From Bacteroidaceae bacterium (lineage in GTDB: Bacteria > Bacteroidota > Bacteroidia > Bacteroidales > Bacteroidaceae), in contig JAFWPH010000001.1 in the NCBI GenBank assembly GCA_017509605.1, positions 1 through 60,820 on the forward strand: a DNA stretch of 60,820 bases. Direction: 5' to 3'. Both the position numbers and the translations under genes were made by a program. The notes beneath the pieces are model-generated. The model did not search any database, had not been told where the DNA came from, and worked only from the letters and a program-made list of their open reading frames with translations. Below, piece by piece: positions 1-8,879 of the stretch (position 1 is the stretch's first letter; every line of letters starts with the position of its first letter).

Positions 1-138
1 CATCAGAGCAGATGTTTGCCGACGACTTCCTTCAGATTCCGCGTCGCCACGGACACCCTTGTCTTTAGCTGTAGCCTTCCCGTTATCAGGGCGGCTTGGG
101 GACTTGCACCCGTTAGAGTATGCCCATGCTGGGCGAAC
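1..138 (-). mobile_element. Group IIC intron, 5' part of domain I (runs off the window edge)
   Basis: Read on the minus strand, the segment starts near GTTCGCCCAGCATGGGC and continues through GGGTGCAAGTCCC, then CAAGGGTGTCCGTGGCGAC and GGAATCTGAAGGAAG, then GGCAAA. These blocks match, from memory, the 5' end and domain I of bacterial group IIC introns such as the Oceanobacillus iheyensis intron. The intron begins about 5 nt after the U-rich tail of the terminator hairpin at 144-180, the classic class IIC insertion site. Its reverse transcriptase gene and 3' end would lie beyond position 1. The intron class comes from recalled sequence and position, not from a covariance search. Confidence 0.82.
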
Positions 139-143
139 AAGTA

Positions 144-180
144 AAAGCCGTGGAAGGTCACCGGAACCTTCCACGGCTTT
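144..180 (-). terminator. Rho-independent terminator of the Na/Pi cotransporter gene; intron insertion site
   Basis: A perfect 15-bp stem (144-158 with 166-180) has a 7-nt loop. On the minus strand it is followed by TTTTAC, so it ends the transcript of the upstream cotransporter gene. The group IIC intron begins immediately behind it. The T-rich plus-strand side could also let it work in the other direction. Confidence 0.88.
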
Positions 181-243
181 CTCTTTTATGATGATATAGA
201 ATTGACTTCTATGAAACCTTAGGCTTCCTTTCCTTGCTCAAGC

Positions 244-1947
244 CTAAATCGCCTTCTTCTCGTTGGCGTGGATGCAGATATCGACGATGTTGATGACGTA
301 GTCGCAGAGTTTCTCGCTCTCGCAGACGATGTTGAGGTACTGGGTGCCTATCTCGTAGGAATAGACGCCGTTGTTCACGTCGAGTACATTCTGGCTCTTG
401 AGTTGCGTGCGGTAATGGTTGATCTCGTTCTCCAAGTTATACGATTCACGGATCACCTTGGAGTTGCGGTCGCCATCAAGTATCTTCTGCATGTTGTCGA
501 TGGCTTCGTCGCAAAGTTCGAACATGGCCTTGATATGTCCCTGCTGTTTCTCGTTGAAGACAATCTTCTTTTCACGGTTGTTGCTGATTTCCTTAGCCAA
601 GTGGAAGCAACTGTCGCCAATGCTCTCTATCTCGCTGATCTGGCGGAGCATGTCGCGAATCTTCAGTTTGGAGTCTGAACTTAGCCTGCCTTCCGACACA
701 AGATTGAGGAACCGCGCGATCTCAAGTTCCATGTTGTCGCTGATGGTCTCGTATTTCTCCACCCTGGCGAATTGTTTGCTGAATTCCTTGTCTTCCGTGA
801 TTTCGGCAAGGTTGGCAGTGATGCCGAACATCTTGCGCATGCGCTCTGCGAAGAGGTTGATTTCCTTCTTGGCGGCAATCACGGAAAGCTCAGCAGTGGA
901 AAGAATACCACCAGAGATGAACTGCAGTCTATAGTCGTCGCCCGACTCGTCTTTCCTGTCTGGGATAATCATGCAGACGAGTTTCTCAATGGGTTTGATA
1001 CACCAAATGAGTATCAGCACGTTGCAGACGTTGAAACTGGTATGGAATGCTGCCAGTACAGCATTGAGGATTGACTTGTCGGCGATGGGTGCTGTCGGGT
1101 CATAACCTACGATGGAGCAGACGAATCGCACAAAATAGGTGTAGATGCAGAGCACCCAGATAACACCGAAGACGTTGAAGATCAAGTGAGCCATAGCGGC
1201 GCGTCTGGCTTGAGTGCTTGCCGACATGGCCACGATGTTGGAGGTGATGGTGGTACCGATGTTCTCACCCATCACCAACGCAATGCCCATATAAATATCG
1301 AGGGCTCCCGTGGAGCACAGCGTCATGGTGATGGCCATGATTGCGGCCGAGCTTTGTACGGCGCAAGTGAGTAGGCCACCGATGAGCAGGAAGAGCAGAT
1401 AGGATCCAAATCCCCATCCCGATAGAGAACCAAAGAAACCGAGTATCGCTTCGTTTTCACCAAGGTTCATGCTTTTAGCATTGGCGCTGAGGGTGGTGAG
1501 TCCAAGCAGCATAAGGCTCAATCCCATGATGAACTCACCTATGTTCTTGTGTTTGTTCTTACTGGAATAAATCAATGCCATGGCGATGGTGATGGCGGCA
1601 TAGACCACGAACACCATGTAGTTGCCCTGACCTCCCAGTACCATAATCCATGCAGTGGCCGTGGTACCGATGTTAGCGCCCATGATGACTGAGATGGCTT
1701 GTGCGAGCGTGAGAATGCCTGCATTGACGAAACTGACGGTCATCACTGTCGTAGCGGTCGAAGACTGGATGGAAGTGGTGATGAAAGCACCCGTGAGCAG
1801 TCCTGTGAACCTGTTGGTGGTCATTGCTCCCAACACTTTTCGAAGTTGGCTACCAGCCATCTTCTGCAAACCTTCGCTCATCACTTTCATACCGTACATG
1901 AGCAGGGCCACCGACCCGATGAGGGTCAAAAACGGTAAATAATCCAT
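244..1947 (-). CDS. Na/Pi cotransporter family protein with C-terminal PhoU-like domain
   Basis: A 567-residue inner-membrane protein that would couple sodium to phosphate uptake or export. Two Na_Pi_cotrans repeats are visible, each with a QSS motif (QSSTATTVM near residue 43 and QSSAAIMA near residue 200), separated and followed by hydrophobic segments. The last ~200 residues are charged and helical, like the PhoU-type domain of NptA/YjbB relatives. I chose the ATG giving MDYLPFLTLIGS because a longer frame to 2028 only adds a charged, AT-rich leader unlike the family. It is monocistronic, divergent from the nucleoside kinase and ended by the hairpin at 144-180. The substrate could differ from phosphate; family membership is solid. 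Confidence 0.88.
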   Translation of the reverse strand: MDYLPFLTLIGSVALLMYGMKVMSEGLQKMAGSQLRKVLGAMTTNRFTGLLTGAFITTSIQSSTATTVMTVSFVNAGILTLAQAISVIMGANIGTTATAWIMVLGGQGNYMVFVVYAAITIAMALIYSSKNKHKNIGEFIMGLSLMLLGLTTLSANAKSMNLGENEAILGFFGSLSGWGFGSYLLFLLIGGLLTCAVQSSAAIMAITMTLCSTGALDIYMGIALVMGENIGTTITSNIVAMSASTQARRAAMAHLIFNVFGVIWVLCIYTYFVRFVCSIVGYDPTAPIADKSILNAVLAAFHTSFNVCNVLILIWCIKPIEKLVCMIIPDRKDESGDDYRLQFISGGILSTAELSVIAAKKEINLFAERMRKMFGITANLAEITEDKEFSKQFARVEKYETISDNMELEIARFLNLVSEGRLSSDSKLKIRDMLRQISEIESIGDSCFHLAKEISNNREKKIVFNEKQQGHIKAMFELCDEAIDNMQKILDGDRNSKVIRESYNLENEINHYRTQLKSQNVLDVNNGVYSYEIGTQYLNIVCESEKLCDYVINIVDICIHANEKKAI

Positions 1948-2098
1948 AAAAAAATAATATTTTTCACGATTAAAGGATAAGTATAAGAAAAAATTCGTAT
2001 TTTTGAACTCGCAAGTCTTTCTCTCCAATACTGAGGCTGGCTTGCATGCTTTGTCAACACGTCATTTTTTCTTCTTTTAACCTTCTTAATAATTTCTT

Positions 2099-3757
2099 AT
2101 GATACAAATACTTTGCAAAAATACTAAAAAAACTGGGAATTTTAAATTTGGAACCAGTATTTTTGAGATTTATAACAAAATTGGGCCACAATTACCCTAT
2201 CCACCATTGTGTGCATACGTCAATAACCGCGTTGAAGGTCTGGACTACAGAGTCTATAAGAACAAACAAGTGGAATTTCTCGACTATACACGCTACAACG
2301 GCATGAAGGTATATATCCGTTCACTATTCATGGTGCTGATGAAAGCTGTCGATGACGTGTATGGCGAACAGGACGGCAAACTCGATTTCGAAGCGACTAT
2401 CTCCAACGGATTCTTCTTCAAACTCGACATCGGACGCGAGGTCACACTCCATGACGTGGACATACTGAAGCAGCGTATGAAGGAAATTGTGGCGGAAGAC
2501 ATGCCGTTCATACACCAGACACTGCCCACGGAGGAGGCCATCCCACTCTTCCGCGAACAAAAACTGGAGAGCAAGGCGTTGTTGATGGAGAGTCGGGGAC
2601 GTCTCTACTCAGAATACTATAGACTGGGCGACACCATTGACCTCTACTATGGACCATTAGTACCAAGCACAGGCTATCTGAAGTTGTTTGACCTGGTGAA
2701 ATATTATGACGGCATCTTTCTCCGTGTCCCCCAGGAGGAACATCCTGACCGACTGTGTGATATCGTTCGGCAAGACAAGATGCTCGCAAACTTCAAAGAC
2801 ACCCACAAACTATTGCGTATCACAGGACTGAGTACGGTGGGAGAACTCAACCGTGCCATCGACAAAGGAGAGGCTGGCACACTCATCAAAGTGGCGGAGG
2901 CACTACAAGAAAAGAAAATCGCCAGAATCGCCGATGAAATCGTCAATAAAGGCAATGTGAAGATAGTGTTGATCGCTGGCCCGTCGTCGAGTGGCAAGAC
3001 CACTTTCAGCAAACGGCTTTCAGTGCAACTGGCGGCTTCGGGCATCCGTCCCTTTGCCATCTCGCTCGATGACTATTTCGTGAACCGCGACCATACGCCC
3101 AAAGACGAGAAAGGGGAATACGACTATGAGTCGCTCTATGCCCTCGACCTGCCTTTCTTCAATCAGCAACTCAAGCAAATACTGGCTGGTGAGGATGTGG
3201 CCTTACCGACCTACAACTTTGTCACCGGTGAGCGCGAGTTCAAGGGTAAGCATGTGAAGTTGACCTCAAATATGATATTGGTGCTTGAAGGCATACATGG
3301 CCTTAACCCCCAGCTCACGAGCGAGATACCTGATGAACAGAAATACAAGGTGTTTGTTTCGGCATTGACTGGCATCAAACTCGACAAACAGCATTTCATC
3401 TCAACCACCGACAACCGATTGGTAAGACGCATCGTGAGGGATTTCCGCTACAGGGGAGTGTCGGCTGTTGACACCATCAAACGCTGGCCTTCGGTCCGAC
3501 TGGGAGAGGAGAAATGGATTCTTCCGTTCTCTGAGTACGCCGATGTCATGTTCAATAGTGCTTTGCTCTTTGAGCTGGCTGTGTTCAAGAACTTTGCGCT
3601 GTCCATCCTTGAGAATGTGAGGGAGGATGTGCCACAGTACGCAGAGGCTCACCATCTGAAGCATTTCCTTCGCTGCTTCAGGGCACTGCCCGAAAAAGAA
3701 CTGCCACCCACATCGCTCCTGCGCGAGTTCCTCGGAGGAAGTACGTTTAATTATTGA
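2099..3757 (+). CDS. Nucleoside kinase (uridine kinase-like) with N-terminal TGS-like region
   Basis: A 552-residue protein. The C-terminal half is a P-loop kinase of the uridine kinase/phosphoribulokinase superfamily, with a Walker A GPSSSGKTTFSKRL around residues 293-306 followed by AISLDDYFVNRD. The N-terminal ~280 residues carry a TGS-like stretch and a domain shared with threonyl-tRNA synthetases, a layout typical of the Bacteroidota and Firmicutes proteins annotated as nucleoside kinase. It probably phosphorylates uridine or a related nucleoside for salvage, but the exact substrate cannot be read from sequence. Its TGA ends at 3757, directly against the stop codon of the convergent pgpH gene. 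Confidence 0.85.
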   Translation: MIQILCKNTKKTGNFKFGTSIFEIYNKIGPQLPYPPLCAYVNNRVEGLDYRVYKNKQVEFLDYTRYNGMKVYIRSLFMVLMKAVDDVYGEQDGKLDFEATISNGFFFKLDIGREVTLHDVDILKQRMKEIVAEDMPFIHQTLPTEEAIPLFREQKLESKALLMESRGRLYSEYYRLGDTIDLYYGPLVPSTGYLKLFDLVKYYDGIFLRVPQEEHPDRLCDIVRQDKMLANFKDTHKLLRITGLSTVGELNRAIDKGEAGTLIKVAEALQEKKIARIADEIVNKGNVKIVLIAGPSSSGKTTFSKRLSVQLAASGIRPFAISLDDYFVNRDHTPKDEKGEYDYESLYALDLPFFNQQLKQILAGEDVALPTYNFVTGEREFKGKHVKLTSNMILVLEGIHGLNPQLTSEIPDEQKYKVFVSALTGIKLDKQHFISTTDNRLVRRIVRDFRYRGVSAVDTIKRWPSVRLGEEKWILPFSEYADVMFNSALLFELAVFKNFALSILENVREDVPQYAEAHHLKHFLRCFRALPEKELPPTSLLREFLGGSTFNY

Positions 3758-6220
3758 TCACCACTTGATTCGTCCGTTGGGATCCACTTCCTCGTCGGAC
3801 ACTTCTTTATTGTCGGCTGCCGGCGTGGAACCGGTGGCCGCGCTTTCTTTGCGGTCAATGGCATTTCTGTTGAAGTGCTCAACAGGCATGAAAGAAACAT
3901 TATGCTGTTCCGTTTCATTCCCGCTTTGGTCATGGTCTGTATTCACGTCTGTGTCCATTTCCTTTGTGGCGTGAGGTTCACCTGTGGATGTGTCGGCTTT
4001 GGCCTTTGCCTGCACGTTGTCTGTTGCCTCAACGGGCTTCTGAACCTCTGCGCTTTCTTTCGCCTCTGCTTCGTCGAGCGCTTTAGCGGTGGCTAAAGCC
4101 ACTTTGCCTTTCTCGTCAAGATTACTTTCAATTTTCTTCTTGGCTGTCTCATTGAGTTCTGGATACATAATCCTTGAGTGATAGATGATTTTCAGCCTTT
4201 CCTTGAAGGTTCTCTTGGCGGTGGAGATGTCCTTGAAAGTGATGGGAGAATCGAGGAAGAACCCTTCCGCTACCTGTCCGTCAATGATCTTATCGACAAA
4301 CTTGCTGATGCTTTCCTCTGTATATTCACTGATGCTGCGTGATGCCGCTTCTATGGCATCCGACATCATGAGAATGGCCTCTTCCTTGGTGGAAGGATTC
4401 GGACCAGGATAGGTGAATGGTTTCTCGTCGATATCCTCATCAGGATGAGCGTTCTTGAAGGTGTTGTAGAAGTACCGTGCCTTTCCTTCCCCGTGGTGAG
4501 TGAGGATGAATCTCTTGATGATATTCGGCAAGTGGTGCCTGTCGGCGAGTTCAGCTCCATCGATGACGTGCTGGATGATGATCTTGGCGCTCTGTTGCGG
4601 TTCCATCCCGTCGAACTTGCTTGTACCCGCTGGCATGTTCTCAGTGAAATAAGACGGATTCATCATCTTGCCAATATCATGGTACATGGCGCCAGTACGT
4701 GCCAATTGGGCATCAGCGCCTATCTTCTTCGCCACCTCTGACACCAGATTGGCCACTTGCAGTGAGTGCTGGTATGTGCCTGGGGCTTTTGTCGTGAGTT
4801 CCTGAAGGAGTTTGCTGTTGGGATTGACCAACTCCACCAGAGTGACATCCGAGGTCATGCCGAAGACTTTCTCCAAGAACCACAGCAGGGGGTATGCAAA
4901 GAGCAATAGGATACCGTTGATGAAGAAATAGATGAGCGTACGCATCTCCACCTTGTCCACATCATTCTCGTGCAGCAGCGTATAGGCGGTGTAAATGGTG
5001 CAGTAGGTAAGCACCACCAGACCGGCAGTCTGCATCAATTGCGCTCGGCTCGACAGTTCCCTGAGGCTGAAGATGGCGACCATGCCGGCCAGCAACTGGA
5101 AGATGACGAAATCATAGGAATAATGCAGGAAAGAAGAGATGATCAGCACCATGGACACGTGGACCAGGAATGCGGTTCTGGAATCCATAAAGACACGTAT
5201 CATGAGGGGAACCATGACAAATGGCACAACGGCAACATTGAGCAAGTTGTACTGCACCATCAGTTCGGCGATGATGATGAAGAATGTCATCAGCGCGAAA
5301 GGCATGATGGATGTACGCGTCTGGTCAAGGTAGTCGGAACGGTACTGCAAGAGATAGGTCAGCAACATGATGATAATGATGATGACGAAAGTGGCCTGTC
5401 CGAGGATGATGACATAGTTGGAGTTCGACTGCTTGTGTCTCGACACTTCCTGACGGTAGGATTCCAGTTTGTTGTAGATGGCAGGTGTCACCACTTCACC
5501 ACGGTCAACTATCTTCTCGCCGACTCTGACCAAACCAAGGGTGGAGGACACTTGGTTGACCAGTTCATCGCGCTCCTCTTGCGATTTGATCTGATTGAAA
5601 GTGATATTGTCTTGCAAGAGGCGGGTGATGTCGAACAGTTGGAGCAAAGGTCGTTTGAAATGGGCGGTATCAGAGCCCACGATGACTTCATAGGCCTTTC
5701 GAGTGGAATAAATCTCCTTGACAGCCACATGCTTGGCAGTATTGCCCGATATCAGTCTCACTGTTTTGATGTCATTGTCCTTCAATTCATTGTAACTCTC
5801 GGACGACAATAGATAGTGGTTGTAAATGGTATCGAGCATCGTTGAGATGTGTTTCCTGTATATCTCAACCTCTTCTGGCGACAACCTATCGTTGGTCACC
5901 ACCATCTCGCTCAGCACTTGCTTGGCATTGACAGCCGCTTGCTCGTTGAAATCGTAGTAAGGCTGGAAAGCGCGAAGCACACTGTCGCGCTCTTGTTTCA
6001 CAAGTGTGGTGTCCTTGGAGATGGCAAACTGGTAATTGGCAATCAATGGCGAATAGAGCCAAGGATAGTTCACCTCGTACTTGTAGTTGAACTGCGAGTC
6101 GCGCGGCATGAAGAACAGAATCAGCGCTGTGGTGACAATCACAATGAAGACACTGTTGATGGCCTTTAGTGCTTTCTTGTTCGGGTTCTTCTTCCTTGGT
6201 GTTACTCTTGCTGGTGCCAT
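3758..6220 (-). CDS. pgpH: 7TM-HD family cyclic-di-AMP phosphodiesterase (PgpH-like)
   Basis: An 820-residue membrane protein with one TM near residues 20-40, an extracytoplasmic 7TMR-HDED-type domain to about residue 285, seven hydrophobic segments to about 480, then a cytoplasmic HD hydrolase. Metal ligands are visible: H in YQHSLQVANL (about 486), HD in YHDIGKM (about 513), HH in LTHHGEG (about 577) and D in MSDAIEAAS (about 621). In characterised homologues (Listeria PgpH) the HD domain cleaves c-di-AMP. The last ~130 residues form an acidic, low-complexity Ala/Glu/Thr-rich tail that looks unstructured. It follows thrC by 57 nt and may be partly cotranscribed with it. Confidence 0.9.
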   Translation of the reverse strand: MAPARVTPRKKNPNKKALKAINSVFIVIVTTALILFFMPRDSQFNYKYEVNYPWLYSPLIANYQFAISKDTTLVKQERDSVLRAFQPYYDFNEQAAVNAKQVLSEMVVTNDRLSPEEVEIYRKHISTMLDTIYNHYLLSSESYNELKDNDIKTVRLISGNTAKHVAVKEIYSTRKAYEVIVGSDTAHFKRPLLQLFDITRLLQDNITFNQIKSQEERDELVNQVSSTLGLVRVGEKIVDRGEVVTPAIYNKLESYRQEVSRHKQSNSNYVIILGQATFVIIIIIMLLTYLLQYRSDYLDQTRTSIMPFALMTFFIIIAELMVQYNLLNVAVVPFVMVPLMIRVFMDSRTAFLVHVSMVLIISSFLHYSYDFVIFQLLAGMVAIFSLRELSSRAQLMQTAGLVVLTYCTIYTAYTLLHENDVDKVEMRTLIYFFINGILLLFAYPLLWFLEKVFGMTSDVTLVELVNPNSKLLQELTTKAPGTYQHSLQVANLVSEVAKKIGADAQLARTGAMYHDIGKMMNPSYFTENMPAGTSKFDGMEPQQSAKIIIQHVIDGAELADRHHLPNIIKRFILTHHGEGKARYFYNTFKNAHPDEDIDEKPFTYPGPNPSTKEEAILMMSDAIEAASRSISEYTEESISKFVDKIIDGQVAEGFFLDSPITFKDISTAKRTFKERLKIIYHSRIMYPELNETAKKKIESNLDEKGKVALATAKALDEAEAKESAEVQKPVEATDNVQAKAKADTSTGEPHATKEMDTDVNTDHDQSGNETEQHNVSFMPVEHFNRNAIDRKESAATGSTPAADNKEVSDEEVDPNGRIKW

Positions 6221-6277
6221 AGTTGTCAGTTTTTGAAGGGTTGGATGAGCCTGAATGGCTGGAATCTCCGGTTCGCT

Positions 6278-7579
6278 CTATCTTTCCATGAGGAAAGCCT
6301 TGAAGTCGCTGAAGGCTTTAGACATGGGGACAGACTGCTTGGTGCCTTTCATGAATGCTGCGAGCGGTGCCGGAATGTCCAGTTTGTGGTTGATGACCGA
6401 TTGAACGGTGTCGAGGAACTTGGCTGGATGTGCAGTCTCGAGGAAGACTCCTGCCTCTCCGTCTTTCAGTCCTTCAGCTAACGCTCTGAAGCCACACGCT
6501 CCGTGTGGGTCGCAAATATAGTGATTTTTTTTGTAAACCTCGCAAATAGTTTGTCGGATTTCTTCATCAGAGTAGGTGGCTCCGCTGATTTCGGCCGTGA
6601 TTTTGTCGTGATCGCCTTTGTAAAGGTCGTAAATACGGGCAAAGTTGCTCGGGTCGCCCACATCCATCGCGTTGGCGATGGTCTGAATGGATGGACGAGG
6701 ATTGTAAACACCTGTCTGCAGATAATTGTAGAAGATGTCATTGGCGTTGTTGGCGGCTATGAACCGTTTGACTGGCAGCCCCATGTGAAGGCCGAATAGG
6801 CCGGAGGTGATGTTGCCGAAGTTGCCGCTGGGCACACAAACCACCATGTGGTCGGCCTTTCCGAGACGTTTCATCTGGGCGTAGGCATAGAAGTAGTAAA
6901 AAGACTGGGGAAGGAAACGGGCCACATTGATGGAGTTGGCCGAGGTGAGTTTCATCTTGCTGTTGAGCTCCTCGTCCATGAAAGCCGACTTCACCAGCGC
7001 CTGGCAGTCGTCGAACACACCATCCACCTCTATGGCGGTGATGTTCTGCCCTAAGGTGGTGAACTGGCACTCCTGAATCGGACTCACCTTGCCCTTGGGA
7101 TAGAGCACATAGACATGGATGCCTTCCACACCAAGGAAGCCGTTGGCTACAGCCGAACCCGTGTCGCCCGAGGTGGCCACCAGCACATTGACCTGCTGCT
7201 TCCCCTCCTGGCGGATGAAATGGCTGAGCAGACGCGCCATGAAACGCGCTCCCACATCCTTGAAGGCAAGGGTGGGACCATGAAAGAGTTCGAGACTGTA
7301 GATGTTGTCGCAGACTTTCACCACGGGGCAGTCGAACGACAATGTGTCGTAAACGATGCGACGGAGGTCTGCGGCGGGAACATCCTCACCGAAGAAGTTG
7401 TCGGCCACTTGATAGGCTATCTCCTGGAACGAGAGGTCCTGGATGTTGTCGAAAAAAGCCTGTGGCATAGGCTTGATGCGCTCGGGCATGTAGAGGCCTC
7501 TGTCCTCTGCAAGTCCTTTCACCACTGCCTTATGCAAGGTGGCGAGTGGCGCTTTGTGGTTGGTGGAGTAATATTGCAT
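6278..7579 (-). CDS. thrC: Threonine synthase
   Basis: A 433-residue PLP enzyme converting O-phosphohomoserine to threonine. Visible features are the PLP lysine in LAFKDVGARF (about residue 105), the phosphate-binding ATSGDTGSAVANG loop (about 135-147) and VCVPSGNFGN downstream, in the order expected for the ThrC family, and full length. The upstream gene, whose stop is 16 nt away, is the proposed homoserine kinase that would supply its substrate, and thrA precedes that. The three genes thus form the threonine operon transcribed from the promoter at 11383-11413. Confidence 0.95.
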   Translation of the reverse strand: MQYYSTNHKAPLATLHKAVVKGLAEDRGLYMPERIKPMPQAFFDNIQDLSFQEIAYQVADNFFGEDVPAADLRRIVYDTLSFDCPVVKVCDNIYSLELFHGPTLAFKDVGARFMARLLSHFIRQEGKQQVNVLVATSGDTGSAVANGFLGVEGIHVYVLYPKGKVSPIQECQFTTLGQNITAIEVDGVFDDCQALVKSAFMDEELNSKMKLTSANSINVARFLPQSFYYFYAYAQMKRLGKADHMVVCVPSGNFGNITSGLFGLHMGLPVKRFIAANNANDIFYNYLQTGVYNPRPSIQTIANAMDVGDPSNFARIYDLYKGDHDKITAEISGATYSDEEIRQTICEVYKKNHYICDPHGACGFRALAEGLKDGEAGVFLETAHPAKFLDTVQSVINHKLDIPAPLAAFMKGTKQSVPMSKAFSDFKAFLMER

Positions 7580-7595
7580 ATTGTTGTACGTTTTT

Positions 7596-8810
7596 TCAGT
7601 TGATGTCCATCAGGGCTTTCATGAACTCGTCCTTGTGAAGCAAACCATAGGCTCCCTGCTGGCAGGCATCCTCATCAAAAGTCTGGACGCTGTCGGGGGT
7701 CAGACCCGGCGCATAGATCAGGAAGGGTATGGGCTCGTTGGTGTGTGTGCGGTGGTGCACAGGTGTGGGGTGGTCGGGCAAAACCGCAATGGCCACGGGT
7801 TCTTTCCAGTCTTTCACCGCCTCATAAATAGGACCGACTGCCCTGCGGTCGAGATCTTCTATGGTCTGCAGCTTGAGTTGCATGTTACCGTCGTGACCGG
7901 CCTCGTCGCTTGCCTCGATATGAAGATACACGAAGTCATCGGTACGCAAGGCATCGATGGCTGCCTGAGCCTTGCCTTCATAATTGGTGTCGGCCATTCC
8001 TGTGGCGCCCTCTACCTCTATGGTCCGCAAACCGGCGTAACGGCCAATGCCTCGGATGAGGTCAACGGCGGTGATGACAGCACCCTTCTTGATCTGGGGG
8101 TAAGTCACTGACAATGGCTCCATTTTCGGACGGTAACCTCCAGCCCAAGGCCAGATGCTGTTGGCTGGATCCTTTCCCTGGGCCATGCGCTGGAGATTGA
8201 GGGGATGGGTGGCCAGTAGTCTCTGTGATTCGAGTATGAGGCGATTGATGAGGTCGGCTGTAGGCTGAGCCTCAGGTACTTCCGCTTTGACGAGCAAAGG
8301 CGAGAAAAGTTGTCCTGGCACATCGTGAGGCGGTGTGCAATGGATGCGTTTGTCGCCTCCTTTGATGACAAGCAAATGACGGTACTGTATGCCTGTGTGG
8401 AAATGCACGCTGTCGCTTCCTAATCGCTCTTGCAGGAACTTGATCAGCACGTCAGCCTCAGCTGTGGTGAGGTGCCCTGCCGAATGGTTCTTGATGTGAT
8501 CGCCCTCTATACATATCAGGTTGCAACGGATGGCCAGGTCGTCGTCGGACAACTCCACACCGATGCTTGCTGCCTCAAGTGGTCCACGGCCCTCATATAC
8601 CTTGTATTGGTCGTAACCGAGTATGGACGAGTTGGCCACCTCGCTGCCAGGGTGGAAACCCTCGGGCACAGTGCTGAGCATACCTGTTCGCCCGTTCTTG
8701 GCAAGTAGATCCATATAGGGGGTGCTGGCGTATTGGAGCAGGGTTTTTCCGCCCAGTTCCTCGTTGTGCCAGTCGGCCATTCCGTCACCGAGTATGATGA
8801 TGTGTTTCAT
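7596..8810 (-). CDS. Proposed homoserine kinase (cofactor-independent phosphoglycerate mutase/ApgM family)
   Basis: A 404-residue member of the alkaline-phosphatase superfamily of archaeal-type, 2,3-BPG-independent phosphoglycerate mutases. It starts MKHIIILGDGMADW, with the metal-binding Asp in GDGMAD, and ends with a second metal-ligand region around IAVLPDHPTPVHHR. Bacterial versions placed between aspartokinase/homoserine dehydrogenase and threonine synthase genes have been proposed as a homoserine kinase non-homologous to GHMP-type ThrB. The context here (thrA upstream, thrC 16 nt downstream, no thrB) fits that exactly. The fold is clear; the reaction is inference, with phosphoglycerate mutase as the alternative. 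Confidence 0.85.
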   Translation of the reverse strand: MKHIIILGDGMADWHNEELGGKTLLQYASTPYMDLLAKNGRTGMLSTVPEGFHPGSEVANSSILGYDQYKVYEGRGPLEAASIGVELSDDDLAIRCNLICIEGDHIKNHSAGHLTTAEADVLIKFLQERLGSDSVHFHTGIQYRHLLVIKGGDKRIHCTPPHDVPGQLFSPLLVKAEVPEAQPTADLINRLILESQRLLATHPLNLQRMAQGKDPANSIWPWAGGYRPKMEPLSVTYPQIKKGAVITAVDLIRGIGRYAGLRTIEVEGATGMADTNYEGKAQAAIDALRTDDFVYLHIEASDEAGHDGNMQLKLQTIEDLDRRAVGPIYEAVKDWKEPVAIAVLPDHPTPVHHRTHTNEPIPFLIYAPGLTPDSVQTFDEDACQQGAYGLLHKDEFMKALMDIN

Positions 8811-8816
8811 TGTGTG

Positions 8817-8879
8817 TTAAGAGGTCTTCTTTTTTGATGATTGATGATGTGAAGGGGGAATTAATAGAAGGCCCCTTAA
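8817..8879 (-). repeat. AGAAGACCYCT dispersed-element inverted pair between thrA and the kinase gene
   Basis: TTAAGAGGTCTTCT (8817-8830) and AGAAGGCCCCTTAA (8866-8879) are inverted copies (12 of 14 positions match). In the minus-strand transcript they would fold into a stem enclosing the thrA stop codon and ending 7 nt before the ATG of the next gene. The right copy continues into the longer motif GGGGGAATTAATAGAAGGCC shared with 54926-54947. Confidence 0.6.

Noticed and set aside
4970..5812. 280-codon frame antisense to pgpH
   Set aside because: Gln/His/Asp-rich shadow; pgpH is clear on the other strand.
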